Positions 1-11,300 of a DNA stretch of 64,000 nucleotides are shown here, one piece after another (within the stretch, counting starts at the first letter, position 1; every line of letters starts with the position of its first letter). Origin of the DNA: Heterodera schachtii (lineage: Eukaryota; Nematoda; Chromadorea; Rhabditida; Heteroderidae); assembly GCA_023374025.1 (NCBI GenBank), contig SIJG01000022.1, positions 682,001 to 746,000 of the forward strand, read 5' to 3'. A program made the position numbers and the translations under genes. The notes under the pieces were generated by a model. It was not told the DNA's origin. It did not search any database and saw only the letters and a list, made by a program, of their open reading frames with translations.

Positions 1-511
1 GGACTCCAATTTTAAAACTGTTCCAAAATGAGGTGTAAGTGGTGCAGTCACCAGCAAATGTAGGGAGTTCGGCTTTGGGAAGGTGCATCAAAGGAGCCGC
101 AGGGGGAGGATTTGGGACACGGGGTGCTTGTGCAGGAATAGCAGCTTCTAAGTCCCGTTTTTGAGTACGAAGGGTTTTAAAATATTTTCGCAAATCGGAT
201 AAGACAAGGTGGTAATTAGTTTCGGTAATAAATGTGTCATAAAGGGGGTTGTCAACGGCTCTCTCTGCTCCAGTCATGCTGCTCCGCAAATTCATCCATT
301 TGTCTGCAGCACATGACAATTCACTTATAACCTCGCCGACATCCTCCATTTCATCGTTGAGGGGTTTAAGTCGGGTTTGAACACTGATGAAAAAAACATT
401 GTCCGGGGTGCCCTGGGGTCGGGCGGGAATTTGAAAAATCTTTTGGTCACTGAGAACATCGGCTGCTTCTTCGCAAACCCGTTTTATCTGGGAACGATAA
501 TGGGAGGACAT
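1..511 (-). CDS. BEL/Pao retrotransposon gag, N-terminal part (cut by window edge)
   Basis: An open frame runs on the minus strand from ATG 511-509 to the window edge with no stop, about 170 residues. It begins MSSHYRSQIKRVCEEAADV, is helical and charged, then has a proline-rich stretch (AQAPRVPNPPPAAPL) followed by LPKAELPTFAGD..YTSFWNSF. That last motif is the hallmark start of the DUF1759 gag domain of BEL/Pao elements (usually L-P-K-x-x-L-P-x-F-x-G-D plus F-W-x-x-F). Gag would package the element RNA; protease and polymerase would lie left of the window. Family assignment is confident; whether the element is intact cannot be seen. Confidence 0.85.
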   Translation of the reverse strand, partial: MSSHYRSQIKRVCEEAADVLSDQKIFQIPARPQGTPDNVFFISVQTRLKPLNDEMEDVGEVISELSCAADKWMNLRSSMTGAERAVDNPLYDTFITETNYHLVLSDLRKYFKTLRTQKRDLEAAIPAQAPRVPNPPPAAPLMHLPKAELPTFAGDCTTYTSFWNSFKIGV

Positions 512-1440
512 TTTTGGGATTTCCCGGCCGTTGTGTCGAATTTGGATTGGGAAAGGGGGTAAATTGGAAGGAAAGACAAATAGGGAGGGACTTCCCAAAG
601 GAGAAATGCAACGGCACCAAATTCGAATAATTTACTTTTTATTTTATTGAAGAAAATACTCAAAGTTTTGACCGATTTTCATTTTGACCAAATTCCCTTA
701 ATTGACACTTGGAGCAAATTTACCCAGCTTGGGATTTTTCTTTATTTCTCGAAGAATTGCGTATAGAATATATAATGAAGAAGAAAAAAGGCGGAAGCAA
801 GAAAAAAGGGGGGCGGGATTAATCGGCGCACCATTCAGGGCGATCGGAAACGGGGAAAAGGGCGGGGGAAATGAAAGCAAAAATGCTGATCATATCAGTA
901 ATTCTCATCATCAAATGGGAGGGGAGGCGTCGCACTTATGAATGAGTCATCAATGGGATTACTGAGATGGTCGGAGGGAATGATTAGTCATCTGAGGGAT
1001 AGTAAAGGGATAAAGCGTAATAGAGTGAGGAAGTTGGAAGGGGTTTGGGGTTACAGGGATTTGCACGGGGTAGCAGGGAGAATTGGTATTAGGAGTAATT
1101 TGGGACTGAATATTGTATGGGATTTGAGAAGGGGAAGGTCTGGGACTGGGGTTATTGATTGAAATGTTTTCGCTTAATGCGACAAAAGCCTTGGGTTTTT
1201 CCCTTTCTTTGGACCGTCCACAACAAAAGCCATCAAATAATTTAAAGCCTTTTGGGACATCGGTCATAAACATTGCCAGTGTTTCGCGTTGACACAAAAA
1301 ATTGGGCGTAACCGAATTTCCACAAAAATTGTAAGGAGGGCTTTTCCTCTCAAGCCGTGTCCAGACATTTGCGCCTATGTCCGAAATCGGATTGAAACTT
1401 AATTTTTTTTCAAGCCCTGATAGCTTAAACATCTTGAGAG
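512..1440 (-). mobile_element. Probable 5' leader and LTR of the BEL/Pao element, plus an unrecognised 157-codon frame
   Basis: Upstream of the gag start on the minus strand lies TTTGGTGCCGTTGC (about 614-627), which could be a primer binding site because it begins TGG. Right of it are an AATAAA on the minus strand (about 640-650) and a TATATA-like run (about 765-778), as expected of an LTR. The partner LTR is outside the window, so the limits are a guess. A 157-codon minus-strand frame (1432-959) crosses this region; it resembles nothing I know and may be non-coding. Confidence 0.3.
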
Positions 1441-1881
1441 TTAAGAAAACACGGTCTTTTAATTATTAGAAACAATAATTCAGTGTTTGAAAAATTTATT
1501 TTTTTTCAAAAATTTGTTGACGATAACCAATTAATGGGTACAACCACTTTCCATCGTTTATTTAAAACTGTTCAAGCCATTAGATATTGAAAAAAAAAAT
1601 TAAGTTTGAACCCGATTTTGGACATTTGCAAAATGTGGGGTAACCCCTACAATATAATTTTAAGAAACAAGACGTTCATTGATTGGACGCGTAAACTGAA
1701 CAAGAGCCACTTTTTCTTAAGAGTACTTCTTCCCAACTTGGGCCACGCAGAAGCAAACATTTTCATTTTTAGCCATTTTTGAAAGAAATTTTAAAAAATA
1801 TTAAAATTTTTTACTAGGAAAACCTCTCTGAGTCAGAAAATGTTTTTTGGGGCGGGGTGAAGTGAACGAACTGATCTCGGC

Positions 1882-3064
1882 TCAAGTGACCGTGGCAACA
1901 TGCTGCTGCCCTTTGTGAACACGTACCGCTGCTGCAGCTGCTGCCGGTGCCGCAGCGCCTCCACCGGTTGGCATTGTGGCCAATTTCTTTTGGCCCGCCG
2001 TAATAACCTCGTCAATGGACTTGCCTTAAAAATTTAAAATCAATTGGGTGTGGTTACACAACCCAAATTGGGTACTTCCGGGTTCTGCTGCCCCACGTCA
2101 AAAAATTCCAAAATTCGTAATTTGGGGTTTCCAAGGTCGCTGATCACGAATATGATATTTATTTTAACATCTGAGGAATTTTAATCATAGATTTGACAAG
2201 ATATCTGAATTTGACGAGTTTTGCGTAATATCGCTGCCTTTATGCCCCCTGTCTGACTCATTTCATGATTTAATTGAATTTTAAATATTTTTCTAAATCA
2301 TAAATATTTTGTCAAATCTATGATTAAAAGTCATCAGATGTTAAAATAAATATCATATTCGTGATCAGCGACCTTGGAAAACCCAAATTACGAATTTTGG
2401 AATTTTTTTTGGGGGGGGGGGGCAGCATAACCCGGAAGTACCCCAAATTGCAACAAAATACGCCTTGACGATGAATGACTCATTAAAAAAATTTTTTTTT
2501 TTTGGAAATGGCGAATTATGACAATAAAACAAGTGATTTTCCTGCGCGTTTCCCACTCCATTTAGTGCCCTTTTTATGCCAGCCTCACACGCAGCCTAAT
2601 TTATTTTTTTAGACCAATTTCTAATCCCTATTCGAACCAAAAGTCGAAAACTCAATTACCGAATTTCGTTTTTTTAAGTAAATTCTGATATCTAACCAAT
2701 TTGAAATAGTGTCGAAAAAGCCATGGTCCGAGGAACCCAGGATGAGGGAGTTATGAACAAAAAAACTGGATGGTGCCCAATTCCCGACGGTTTTTCCAAG
2801 AAAAACTTTCAACGCCCTCAAACAGAAGTGCCATTTTTAATCGGAAATTGGCGCAGAAATTCTTTTTTTTTCAATTCGCTGTCCGATAACCATTCCTCCC
2901 TAAAAGGCAACAAAACAGAAACCTTTCACTGCGTTGATGACGGCGTTCACATTGTCCATGTCCACCTCAAGTCCGCCGGCGGCAAGAATTTTTTCCAAAT
3001 CCTTGGGCGATGGGTCGCCATTTCCGCCCAGCGATGCCAACATGAAAGCGGCGACGTATTTCAT
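1882..3064 (-). CDS. rla-2: 60S acidic ribosomal protein P2, lacking the conserved C-terminal tail
   Basis: Two exons: 3064-2923 and 2024-1882, intron 2922-2025 (GT-AG, phase 1). Exon 1 encodes MKYVAAFMLASLGGNGDPSP and continues to NAVKG; exon 2 encodes KSIDEVITAGQKKLATMPTGGG and an alanine run, a clear match to stalk protein P2, which dimerises with P1 and recruits elongation factors to the ribosome. The product is 94 residues; P2 is normally about 110-115 and ends in an acidic stretch plus M-G-F-G-L-F-D. Here the alanine run goes into VRVHKGQQHVATVT and a stop. A strong donor-like GTACGT follows the alanine codons, so the last exon may lie further left, possibly beyond the BEL element; I find no tail exon in 1-1880. 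It is either a displaced-exon gene or a pseudogene. The intron carries a foldback element. Confidence 0.82.
2064..2451. mobile_element. Foldback MITE in the P2 intron
   Basis: A long inverted repeat. The left arm (about 2066-2200) contains GGGTACTTCCGGGTT, CCAAAATTCGTAATTTGGG, CAAGGTCGCTGATCACGAAT and ATTTTAACATCTGA; the right arm (about 2283-2449) holds the same blocks in reverse complement. The arms are about 135-165 bp with a short AT spacer. A poly-G run (2411-2422) interrupts the right arm. No clean target duplication was found and no coding capacity is present. Confidence 0.8.
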
Positions 3065-3420
3065 TATGATTTGTTTGTTTGCTTTTAAATTGAGTGAACT
3101 GGCTAAAAATCGAAAATATTGGTCTATTGCACAATTTAGGGTCCAATCGAGTTTTAGGCGCCCTATCAATGACCCATTTTTGGTTTATTTTGCAATAATT
3201 TTTTTTTTTTGAAGGTAGTCAAAGTATATATTCTTGGTATCAATCGAAAGCTTTTGCACAACGAGTCAATTGTGGGCTTCCAGTGCAAATAAGTTTTATT
3301 TTATTCAGTAATCAGAACGCCAAAAGTATGCAAAATTTAAATTATTTATTTTTATTTAACTTTGAAATATTCTTCAGAATTTTCACACCTAAATGAGCAT
3401 AAGATTTTTTATTTGGTCTA

Positions 3421-3506
3421 GGAGATATACCCAAGTGGCTTAAGGGGGTAGTTTCGAAAACTACTAGGATCATTCACCAAGTTATAAGTAGGGTTCAAAA
3501 TTCTAT
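3421..3506 (+). pseudogene. tRNA-Ser-like sequence (degenerate tRNA or SINE head)
   Basis: GGAGATATACCCAAGTGGCT resembles the acceptor/D-arm start and A box of a class II tRNA. GTAGT-TTCGAAA-ACTAC makes a perfect 5-bp anticodon stem with a 7-nt loop and anticodon CGA (Ser), a variable region follows, and TAGGG-TTCAAAA-TTCTA resembles a T arm and B box. The 3' acceptor strand does not pair with GGAGATA, so it is not a functional tRNA as it stands. Confidence 0.45.
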
Positions 3507-4743
3507 GGATTTACATATTTTTTCTGCGCATATGCTATGAAGAAAGGGGCTCAAAAATAGCATTTAGGTATACGTTAAAATTTTTATATTTGGTGAAAGT
3601 TTTTAGTCCATATAAATCCATATTTTGGGGGTTTTCGGGAAAAAATCCATATTTCGCCTTTTTTGCCTTTTTAGTCCATATTTTGGCCATTTTTTGGAAA
3701 ACTTCATCAAAAATGCAAAAAAAAAAAAAGCAAAAAATACATCCATAAAGATCGACTTTTTTGAAATTAAAAATACACCGCAAAAAAAAAAAAAAGAATT
3801 TGTTCGAAATTTTGGCAGTGTTTTGTTTGATTCCGAAATTTTCGCAGACAATAGAATGAGATTATTCAAAAATTTTGAGATGTATTTGGTTAGCAATTGT
3901 GAAGTTTGGGATTTGATTAAGATTTGGCATTTTAAAGTTTAAATCCATTTTTTGGTAGTTTAGTATATTAAGCAAATATTGATAATTTTTTGAACTTTTG
4001 AGGGGTTAACATTTAATTTTTGTCACTTTTTAGCCCATATTTTAATACATAATTTATCATTTTTGAGCTTTTAAGTTCATGTTTCGGTCATTTTTTCTCC
4101 ATATTTGACCTTTTTTCAAGTTAAAAGCTAATAAATCAATTATTATTCATTCATCTTTTTTAATAAATAACAAAAAAATATATAAAACACAGCTTTCCTT
4201 CCAAAATTAATGGCAGAAAACCATCTTCAAACATTAAGTAAAAAAAAAGAACAAAGTTTCACATTAAAACATAATCAATGGGGCTGGATTATTTATATTT
4301 TTATATGGTTTTAGTAAAAAAAAAAACACTATTTGTAGAACCAAACTAAGAAATGCCGCATTTACTGTATTTGAACCCCCCCCCCCCCTGAATTAGTCCC
4401 CCCCCCCCCGAATTACAAACCCCCTTTTGAGGGGGGTTGGAAAATAGAACCCACGGGGGTTCTATTACAGAAAAACGGTAATCCCAAAATTTTAATTGCT
4501 ATTGAAAAGGCCTTTAATCAAAAATAATCATCCGATTTCGTTCATTGGTCCTCCAAATTCATTCGTCCATCCTTTGCTCATTGTCATTACGGATACCAGC
4601 CTCCCCACTGTCGCTTTTGGCGTTCTCCGCCGCTCGGCTTCTTCTCCAAATTCGGCTTTCCTTAAATTCTCGTTCATTTTTACTTTTTTGAATGCTTTTC
4701 CTTGCCTTTTTCCGCCGACTTTTGGCCAAGCTTAAAGTTTTGT
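3507..4743. repeat. AT-rich dispersed repeat and poly-C tracts, no gene seen
   Basis: Dominated by A and T runs and short phrases such as TCCATATTTTGGCCATTTTT, also seen elsewhere in the window. Poly-C tracts at about 4375-4388 and 4399-4410 are followed by small G/C hairpins (about 4418-4465). A basic, serine-rich frame on the minus strand (4789-4559) lies directly downstream of the secreted gene at 4902 but in another frame; see that entry. Confidence 0.5.
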
Positions 4744-4902
4744 TTAAATTTTTTGCTTTAAAATTTTCTGTTTCCACCGATCGTCCCAATGGTGCCCAGC
4801 AGCAGCCTTTGGTTGGGCAATGCCATCTCCGTTTGGTTTGTCCGTTTTAATGCCAACAAAAAGCAAGACCAAAATGGTGAGGGCCAACAGGAAAACCGTC
4901 AT
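4744..4902 (-). CDS. Small secreted protein, candidate effector; possible frameshift near the end
   Basis: ATG 4902-4900 opens a 52-codon frame: MTVFLLALTILVLLFVGIKT is a textbook signal peptide, followed by a hydrophilic part (DKPNGDGIAQPKAAAGHHWD) and stop at 4744. From about 4789 a different frame stays open for a further 76 codons and is very basic (repeated SRRKK and RKS-type motifs), so a one-base frameshift or an unseen short intron may split a longer secreted basic protein. The promoter is well formed (see 4997-5017). A second copy of the 5' end is at 53532-53624, so this is a small gene family. No function recognised. Confidence 0.6.
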   Translation of the reverse strand: MTVFLLALTILVLLFVGIKTDKPNGDGIAQPKAAAGHHWDDRWKQKILKQKI

Positions 4903-4996
4903 TTTGGAAGAATTGAAAAACATTTTTAATGTGAAATGCTTTAAATTATGAATTAATTTTAATTAAAATGATTGCTTTTCAATGCCCACCTTTGCC

Positions 4997-5017
4997 TATT
5001 TATACCATTTTTGGCAT
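4997..5017 (-). promoter_or_regulatory. TATA box and ATGCCA box of the small secreted gene
   Basis: On the minus strand TATAAATA lies at 5004-4997, about 95 bp upstream of the start codon. ATGCCA at 5017-5012 lies immediately upstream of it. ATGCCA is the published dorsal-gland (DOG) box of Globodera effector promoters; as a 6-mer it may be chance. The duplicated promoter near 53.9 kb has AGGCCA at the matching place. Confidence 0.5.
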
Positions 5018-5309
5018 CAAAAACAATGCACTTTTGCACATTTTATGGTCACGAAAATGACTGAGTGAATGAATGAATGTGTGTGGCCACAGCTAATGAA
5101 TTCGAATGATCAACCAATGTTTGAACAGCAGATGTTTTTGTGAATGGGAATTTTTTTATTAGTCTACATTTTGGAAATTGGAGCAATTGTAAATGTCTGC
5201 CTCAATAAATTATGAAACCGGTCAAAAATTATTTTAACCTTGCATGCGAAAAAATTAATGTTTTGTGGATTTTAGTGCTAAATGAGAAAATAAATCTACA
5301 TTAATGATT

Positions 5310-8300
5310 TCAAAATGTGGCTAGGAAGCCCTTTTTTGTTTTTGTCGGTATTTTGTCGCTTTTTTGTTTTGTTCTTCTTTTTTTTGCCGAGTCGATGCTT
5401 TGTCGGTTTGGCGTTTTGTCCGCTGGTCGCTTCGTTAGTTTCTTTTGTGGCGCGTACAGAACAAAATCAGTGACTACCACGTGGTGATCTGAGATCCAGT
5501 CGCTTTGCCTGTTGGTTCCATTCGAAGAATGCAATGCTTTTTCCATGTGATCAGTGCCAGCATAAGTGAACGATTGGATGGGCTTCATTCGTTGTTGCCG
5601 GTCGCATTTGTAAAAGATGAAGTCAATCCGATCCGACGGCTCATTGGCCACATTGCCCGTGCATGGCCAAGTGTAGCCTTGATGAGAGTCATTGGTTTCA
5701 ATGTTAAAGTTCAAAGTTCAAAAGCCATCAAAAAGGGCGTTGTAAATAAAAAAAACCATTAAATGAAAATTTTTAACAAAAAATTAGCCTTTGTTTTACT
5801 CAAAAGCAAGTAATTTTAAATTCTTGATACCATTCGATAGTCCTAATTGTTCTCTATTAGCCTTCAAAATTTCAAAAAATTTCGTTAAGTTTCAAAAAAG
5901 CTATGGCCAAAAGTACACAAGGAACCAGATTTTCAACCTTTTTTGGCCATATCTTTTTTTGAAACTTGCGAAATTTTTTGAAATTTTCGGGCTATTATAA
6001 AACACTTAGGGCTATCGAATGATAACAAGAAGAAAAATTTAGTTGCTTTTTGAGCAAAGACCGGTATTTTTTGTTAAAAATTTTGCATTTGATAGTTTTT
6101 TATATAACGACCCAGCACCCTAAAAACATTTGCTTAACCCCCTCTAAAAATGATAAAAAAAAATATAAAATTTTTATTTAATTATCTCTATTTGTAAATT
6201 TTATTGTTGCTTAAAATGTGGACAATTAAAAAGACCAGGTTCTGCGGTAACATTTGGTCTAAGCTGACGGAACGAGTCGATAAGTCCGAGTTTTTCTGAC
6301 AAATATTTAGTGACTGGCCATTTGACGACAAAATTTTTGTGTACATGTCTTTAATTAGGAAATTAAATTTTAATTAGAAAGTGCGATTTTGTTGCCTTGT
6401 TTCGTTGGCCCAGTCCAAATGGGATGGGCCATTGAAATCGCCGGCCAAAACCAATGGCACTTCGCCAGCAGAAGCTTGGGCAACAAATGTTTTGAAGGAC
6501 CGATGCTCACTTAGCTCGATAATGTTTTTGAAACGGCCTGACAAATAAATAATTTGGCGAATGTGAAAAATATAATATTTGACGACAATTTGAAATTTTT
6601 TTTTAAATTTTTATTAAATCGACACCCGTACAATTTAGGCAAGAAAGTCTCGAAACATTCGACTTCTTGCAATTCAGGCTAAGTTTCCCCGGCGGCGCCT
6701 ATCGGCACCCCAAAAAACCAAGCCTTTTTTAGATCAAACACTTAAAGCCCATTTTCGACTAAATCTGTAAAAAGTTCCACCAAAAAAGCTCAAAATGAAT
6801 AATTTTTAATGTTTTTATTTCAACTAGAAAAGCTTTTCGATTTGTTTTTTTTTTTGCTCAACAATTCCCATTTTTAACAATTATTTTCTTAAAATTTTGG
6901 CATTTTTCATAAATATTTGTTAAACATTTAGAGATTTTTTGTTAATATAAATCCTCGCCAGTACTAATCAGTGACCCCAAAAATCTCTTGCAACGTTTTG
7001 TCGGTTTGTCGTGCCACGAAACAAATTCGAATTAACAATTAGCCATTTTTTTTACCGTACTCCTCAAAATCAGCGGCCAAAATTTCTGTTTTATTTTTGG
7101 CATTTTGCACCATATATGGGCCATATTCAATGTAATTCAAGTGCACATTGACCACATTCAATGCCATGCCATCATCGAGCAGAATTGTAACGCCAAATGT
7201 CCAATTCGTGTGAAACATTGTGCCGTCAATAATCTGTCAAAAATGAAAATATAAATAAAATTAAATTGGATTTTCTACTTTTATTTGGTGACAATTGCCG
7301 GTTTGGCCTCCACATGTTGGAGATGTATTTGACCTGACCATTTGCTCCCGAGTTTCTTCAGCAATTCCTCAAAAGATTCAGCATCCATTTCCTAAATTAT
7401 TTCTTCATTATGTTTTTTTTATTAAATTTATTTTTAAATTTTATTTGCTTTCTGTTAATTTTGACACTTTTTAATAGATTTTCATTGATAATTGGTAATT
7501 TTTGGGTTAATTTTGAGAATTGTTAGGGAAATTTTGGGGTCGGCACTATCGATAAGCGCCGCTGGGAAAATTTTTTTCGGAGTCATGAATTTTGCTAAAA
7601 AAAAATTTTGTGCCTTGAGTCATAAATGTAGACAATCTAATATAGAGTTTTTTCCAAAAATCAGGTAAATTTATTTGCTTAAATTAACGATTTTTGCAGA
7701 AGAATCCGCGCTCCTCTATTCATTAAACTAGAGTGAAGCGGGACCGGGAATTTTGGGCAAAACCGGGACCGGGACTTGCCGGGACCTGAGAAGCCGGGAC
7801 CGGGACCTCGATTTTTCTTCGGGACCTGGAACCGGGAAATTTTAAAAATTCAAAAAAAATTTTAAAAAATTCAAAAAATTCAAATTTTAATTATTTCAAG
7901 TGAAAATAATACAAAATTAAATTTTTATTTTATTTTTTATTTAATAAAATCCAAAAGTTAAAGCTAAATTAAATTAATGAAAATTTTTTCAAACAAATTT
8001 TCTTCAATTATTTCAAACAATTAATCATTTTTGACTCAAATGATCGAATTATTATAAATTAATATTTGCTTTTCACATCACTTTTTTGGCGCGCTTTTTC
8101 CAAAAAACTTTTAAGAAGGAAAGAAGGGGGTCCGGCGGTGCCGATAGGCGCCGCCGGGGTAAATTTTGAAAATTTGAGTGCAATTTGTTAACAGATTTTC
8201 AACAAAAAAGGCTGGTTTTTGAGATTAATAGGTTCAATTTGTACGGATTTTCTTTAAAAAATGATAAAATATGTATCAATTAAAATATGAGGAATCATAT

Positions 8301-11300
8301 TTTGTCGATAGGAAACCCATGAGTAAACAAAAATAAAATTCAAAATATTTTAAATTTTGAAGAGGGATTGAACCAGGGGAAAGAAGAAGGCAAAGCCAAG
8401 GAGACTAGCCACTAGGCCATTTGCACAATTGTCAGTGTTAACTTTTAAAGAATATATTAATATATTTTTTAAATTTTTTTTCCTTTAACTCAAATTTTCA
8501 TCACTAAATTTTTCATTCAGACCCCCATTCTTACCAGAACCGGGACCTCGGATGACCTGGAATTCCCGGCCCGGTCCCGGTCCCGCTTCACTCTACATTA
8601 AACATTAAATAATTAATTCATTAGTTTTTCAATTTATTCTAGTTAATTCTGAATTTTCTCAATTTTTTATTTAAAAATTTATTTTTAATTACCTGCAGAA
8701 AAACGACGTCAGCATTAAGCGCATTTATGTGTTTGACAATTTTGTTGAGGCCATCTGTTAAATGTGAGCCTGCGTGCCATGTGTTCATTGTCAATATTCG
8801 CAAAAGTTTGTTGCCTGTTATATTTTGATATTTTTTAGAGTTGAGCGGGACCGGGAAATTTGACAAAAACCGGGACCGGGACTTGCCGGGACTAGAAAAG
8901 TCGGGACCGGGACCGGGACCTCGATTTTCGTCCGGGACCGGGACCGGGACCGCGAGAAAAGCCGGGACCGGGACCAACCGGGATTTTTCCCAAGAGAAAA
9001 ATTTTTTTGAAAAAAATTTGAAAATTTGTGTCCACTTTGTTATGAAATTTTCCTAAATTCAAAAATGTACCCATAACATTTTTTAAATTTCTTTTGGGGG
9101 ACGAATTGGAAGAATTTCCATTATTCGCTGGAAAATTTTTAAAAATTTTCATTTGGGGGACGAAATCTTGGAATTTTCTGAGTCCCAAAATTCTGGATTT
9201 TTTTAAATAATTTATATAATCTCTTATATTTTTTGCGTTTAAATTGCTCTTTTTGTGGCGCTGTTTTTTCAAAAAACTTTTTTGAAACATTGGGGGGGGG
9301 CGGGGTCCGGCGGTGCCGATAGGCGCCGCCGGAAAAATTTTGATTGAGATTTGTTAACAGAATTTACCAAAAAATGACCAAATATTTAGCTAATTTGTGG
9401 GTTTTAGACTGCTTAAAAAAGAAAAAAATAATAATTTTTAAGCTGAAATATTTTATTAATTAAAATTTCAATTACAAAAATGGTAAAGAAAATATAAAAA
9501 TATTCCGTTCAAGTGGGGAATTGAACCCAAGCGACAAATAATGAAAGTCAGAAGGCTTAGCCACTAGACCACATAACAATGTGAACAAAGGAATAAATGA
9601 AATAAATAATTAATTTTTTTCTCTCAAAAATTTCTCATTCTTCACCAATTCCTCTCTTTTCTCACCCAGACCCCCATTCTTACCAGTGCTTATTTAGTCC
9701 CGCCGGGACCGGGACTGGCAAAACCGGGACCGGGATTTCTGTTTTTCCAAAAACCGGGACCGGGACCGGGACCGGGACCTGAAAAAACCGGGATTTCCCG
9801 CCCCGGTCCCGGTCCCGCTCAACTCTAATATTTTTCAAAGAATATTTTTTGTAATATTAATTTGAAATTCTTTGTTCTAAAATTCCTAAAAATTAAAAAG
9901 AGACGAAAAATTTTGGGCATTTTTTTAAATTATTAAAGTTTGAAAAACAAAATTATAAGATTTAAGGTCAGCGCTTATTTAAAATTTTCATAATATTTCA
10001 AATGGGTTTCACGAGTGATTAGCCTTGCAAAGTTCGCCATTTCGAAGAAAATTTCAATGTGTTCAGCATCCGCTGAAGGTGGAACAAAATGAAGTGACTT
10101 TGCCCAATTTCCTTCATCCGTTTCATTCACAATGATATCATTTAAAATGGCACCAAATAAATTCGTCTAAAAAAATAATTATAATAAATTAAGAAAATTT
10201 GGGAAGTGCCCTCCCTTAATGAAACTTCAAATTTGAAGTAATTTTTTTAAATTCGTTATTTTTTGAAATAAAAATGGCAAAAACTTTTTAATCGAAAAAG
10301 TAGAAAAACGCCGTGCCGATGAAATTTTTTTTACCTTTTTGGTCAAATCATCCGCCGAAAATACATTTCTATCATCGTTTTGTTCTTCCGCTGATTTAAA
10401 CGCACTTTGGTCATGCACATTCCCAAACTCGATGAAAAGGAGCGGAACTTTGTTCAATGCCTCCGAAATTTGCCCAATTTTAAATGAAAAATTCCGTTCG
10501 TTAATGTAACTAAAATCGGGGAAAAATCACAATTTTTCATCATTTCCCCCATATTTTACGATTGATCTGAGAATGTAAAGTCCAAAATGGACTGCACAAT
10601 GATCAGTTGCTTGTCGGCTTCACGTCGCGCACAGTTTCGGAGTCGGAAGCCGACCGGCACAAATTGGGCGCCGTCAATTCCCAGGCGTTTTTGACAAATT
10701 GTACCTAATTGTCCATTATTGGCACGGCCGACAACTGTTCTTCTGCGCTTTTCACTTTTGTAGCACACAACCAACGGTGCTAGTGCGTTTCTTAAAAACT
10801 GCCACCCATGCGCGTTTCTTAAAACTGCCAGCCATAAAACTAAAAACCATGCGTGTTTCTTAAAACTGCCAGCGCGTTTCTTAAAACTGCCACCCATGCG
10901 CGTTTCTTAAACTTGCCAGCGCGTTTCTTAAAACTGCCAGCCATAAAACTAAAAACCATGCGTGTTTCTTAAAACTGCCACCCATGCGCGTTTCTTAAAC
11001 TTGCCAGCGCGTTTCTTAAAACTGCCAGCCATAAAACTAAAAACCATGCGTGTTTCTTAAAACTGCCAGCCATAAAACTAAAAACCATGCGTGTTTCTTA
11101 AAACTGCCAGCGCGTTTCTTAAAACTGCCACCCATGCGCGTTTCTTAAACTTGCCAGCGCGTTTCTTAAAACTGCCAGCCATAAAACTAAAAACCATGCG
11201 TGTTTCTTAAAACTGCCACCCATGCGCGTTTCTTAAACTTGCCAGCGCGTTTCTTAAAACTGCCAGCCATAAAACTAAAAACCATGCGTGTTTCTTAAAA

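Noticed and set aside
959..1432. 157-codon minus-strand frame
   Set aside because: No recognisable motif, no splice partners, lies where a BEL LTR is expected; kept only as a note.
2723..3212. Plus-strand frames opposite the P2 first exon
   Set aside because: They are the antisense of the P2 exon.
8841..9290. Proline/glycine/arginine-rich frames around 8.6-9.3 kb and similar ones near 22.2, 25.0, 26.5, 27.4 and 48.1 kb
   Set aside because: They translate the GGGACC and CCTGGA repeats of transposon arms; repeats of period six stay open by chance.
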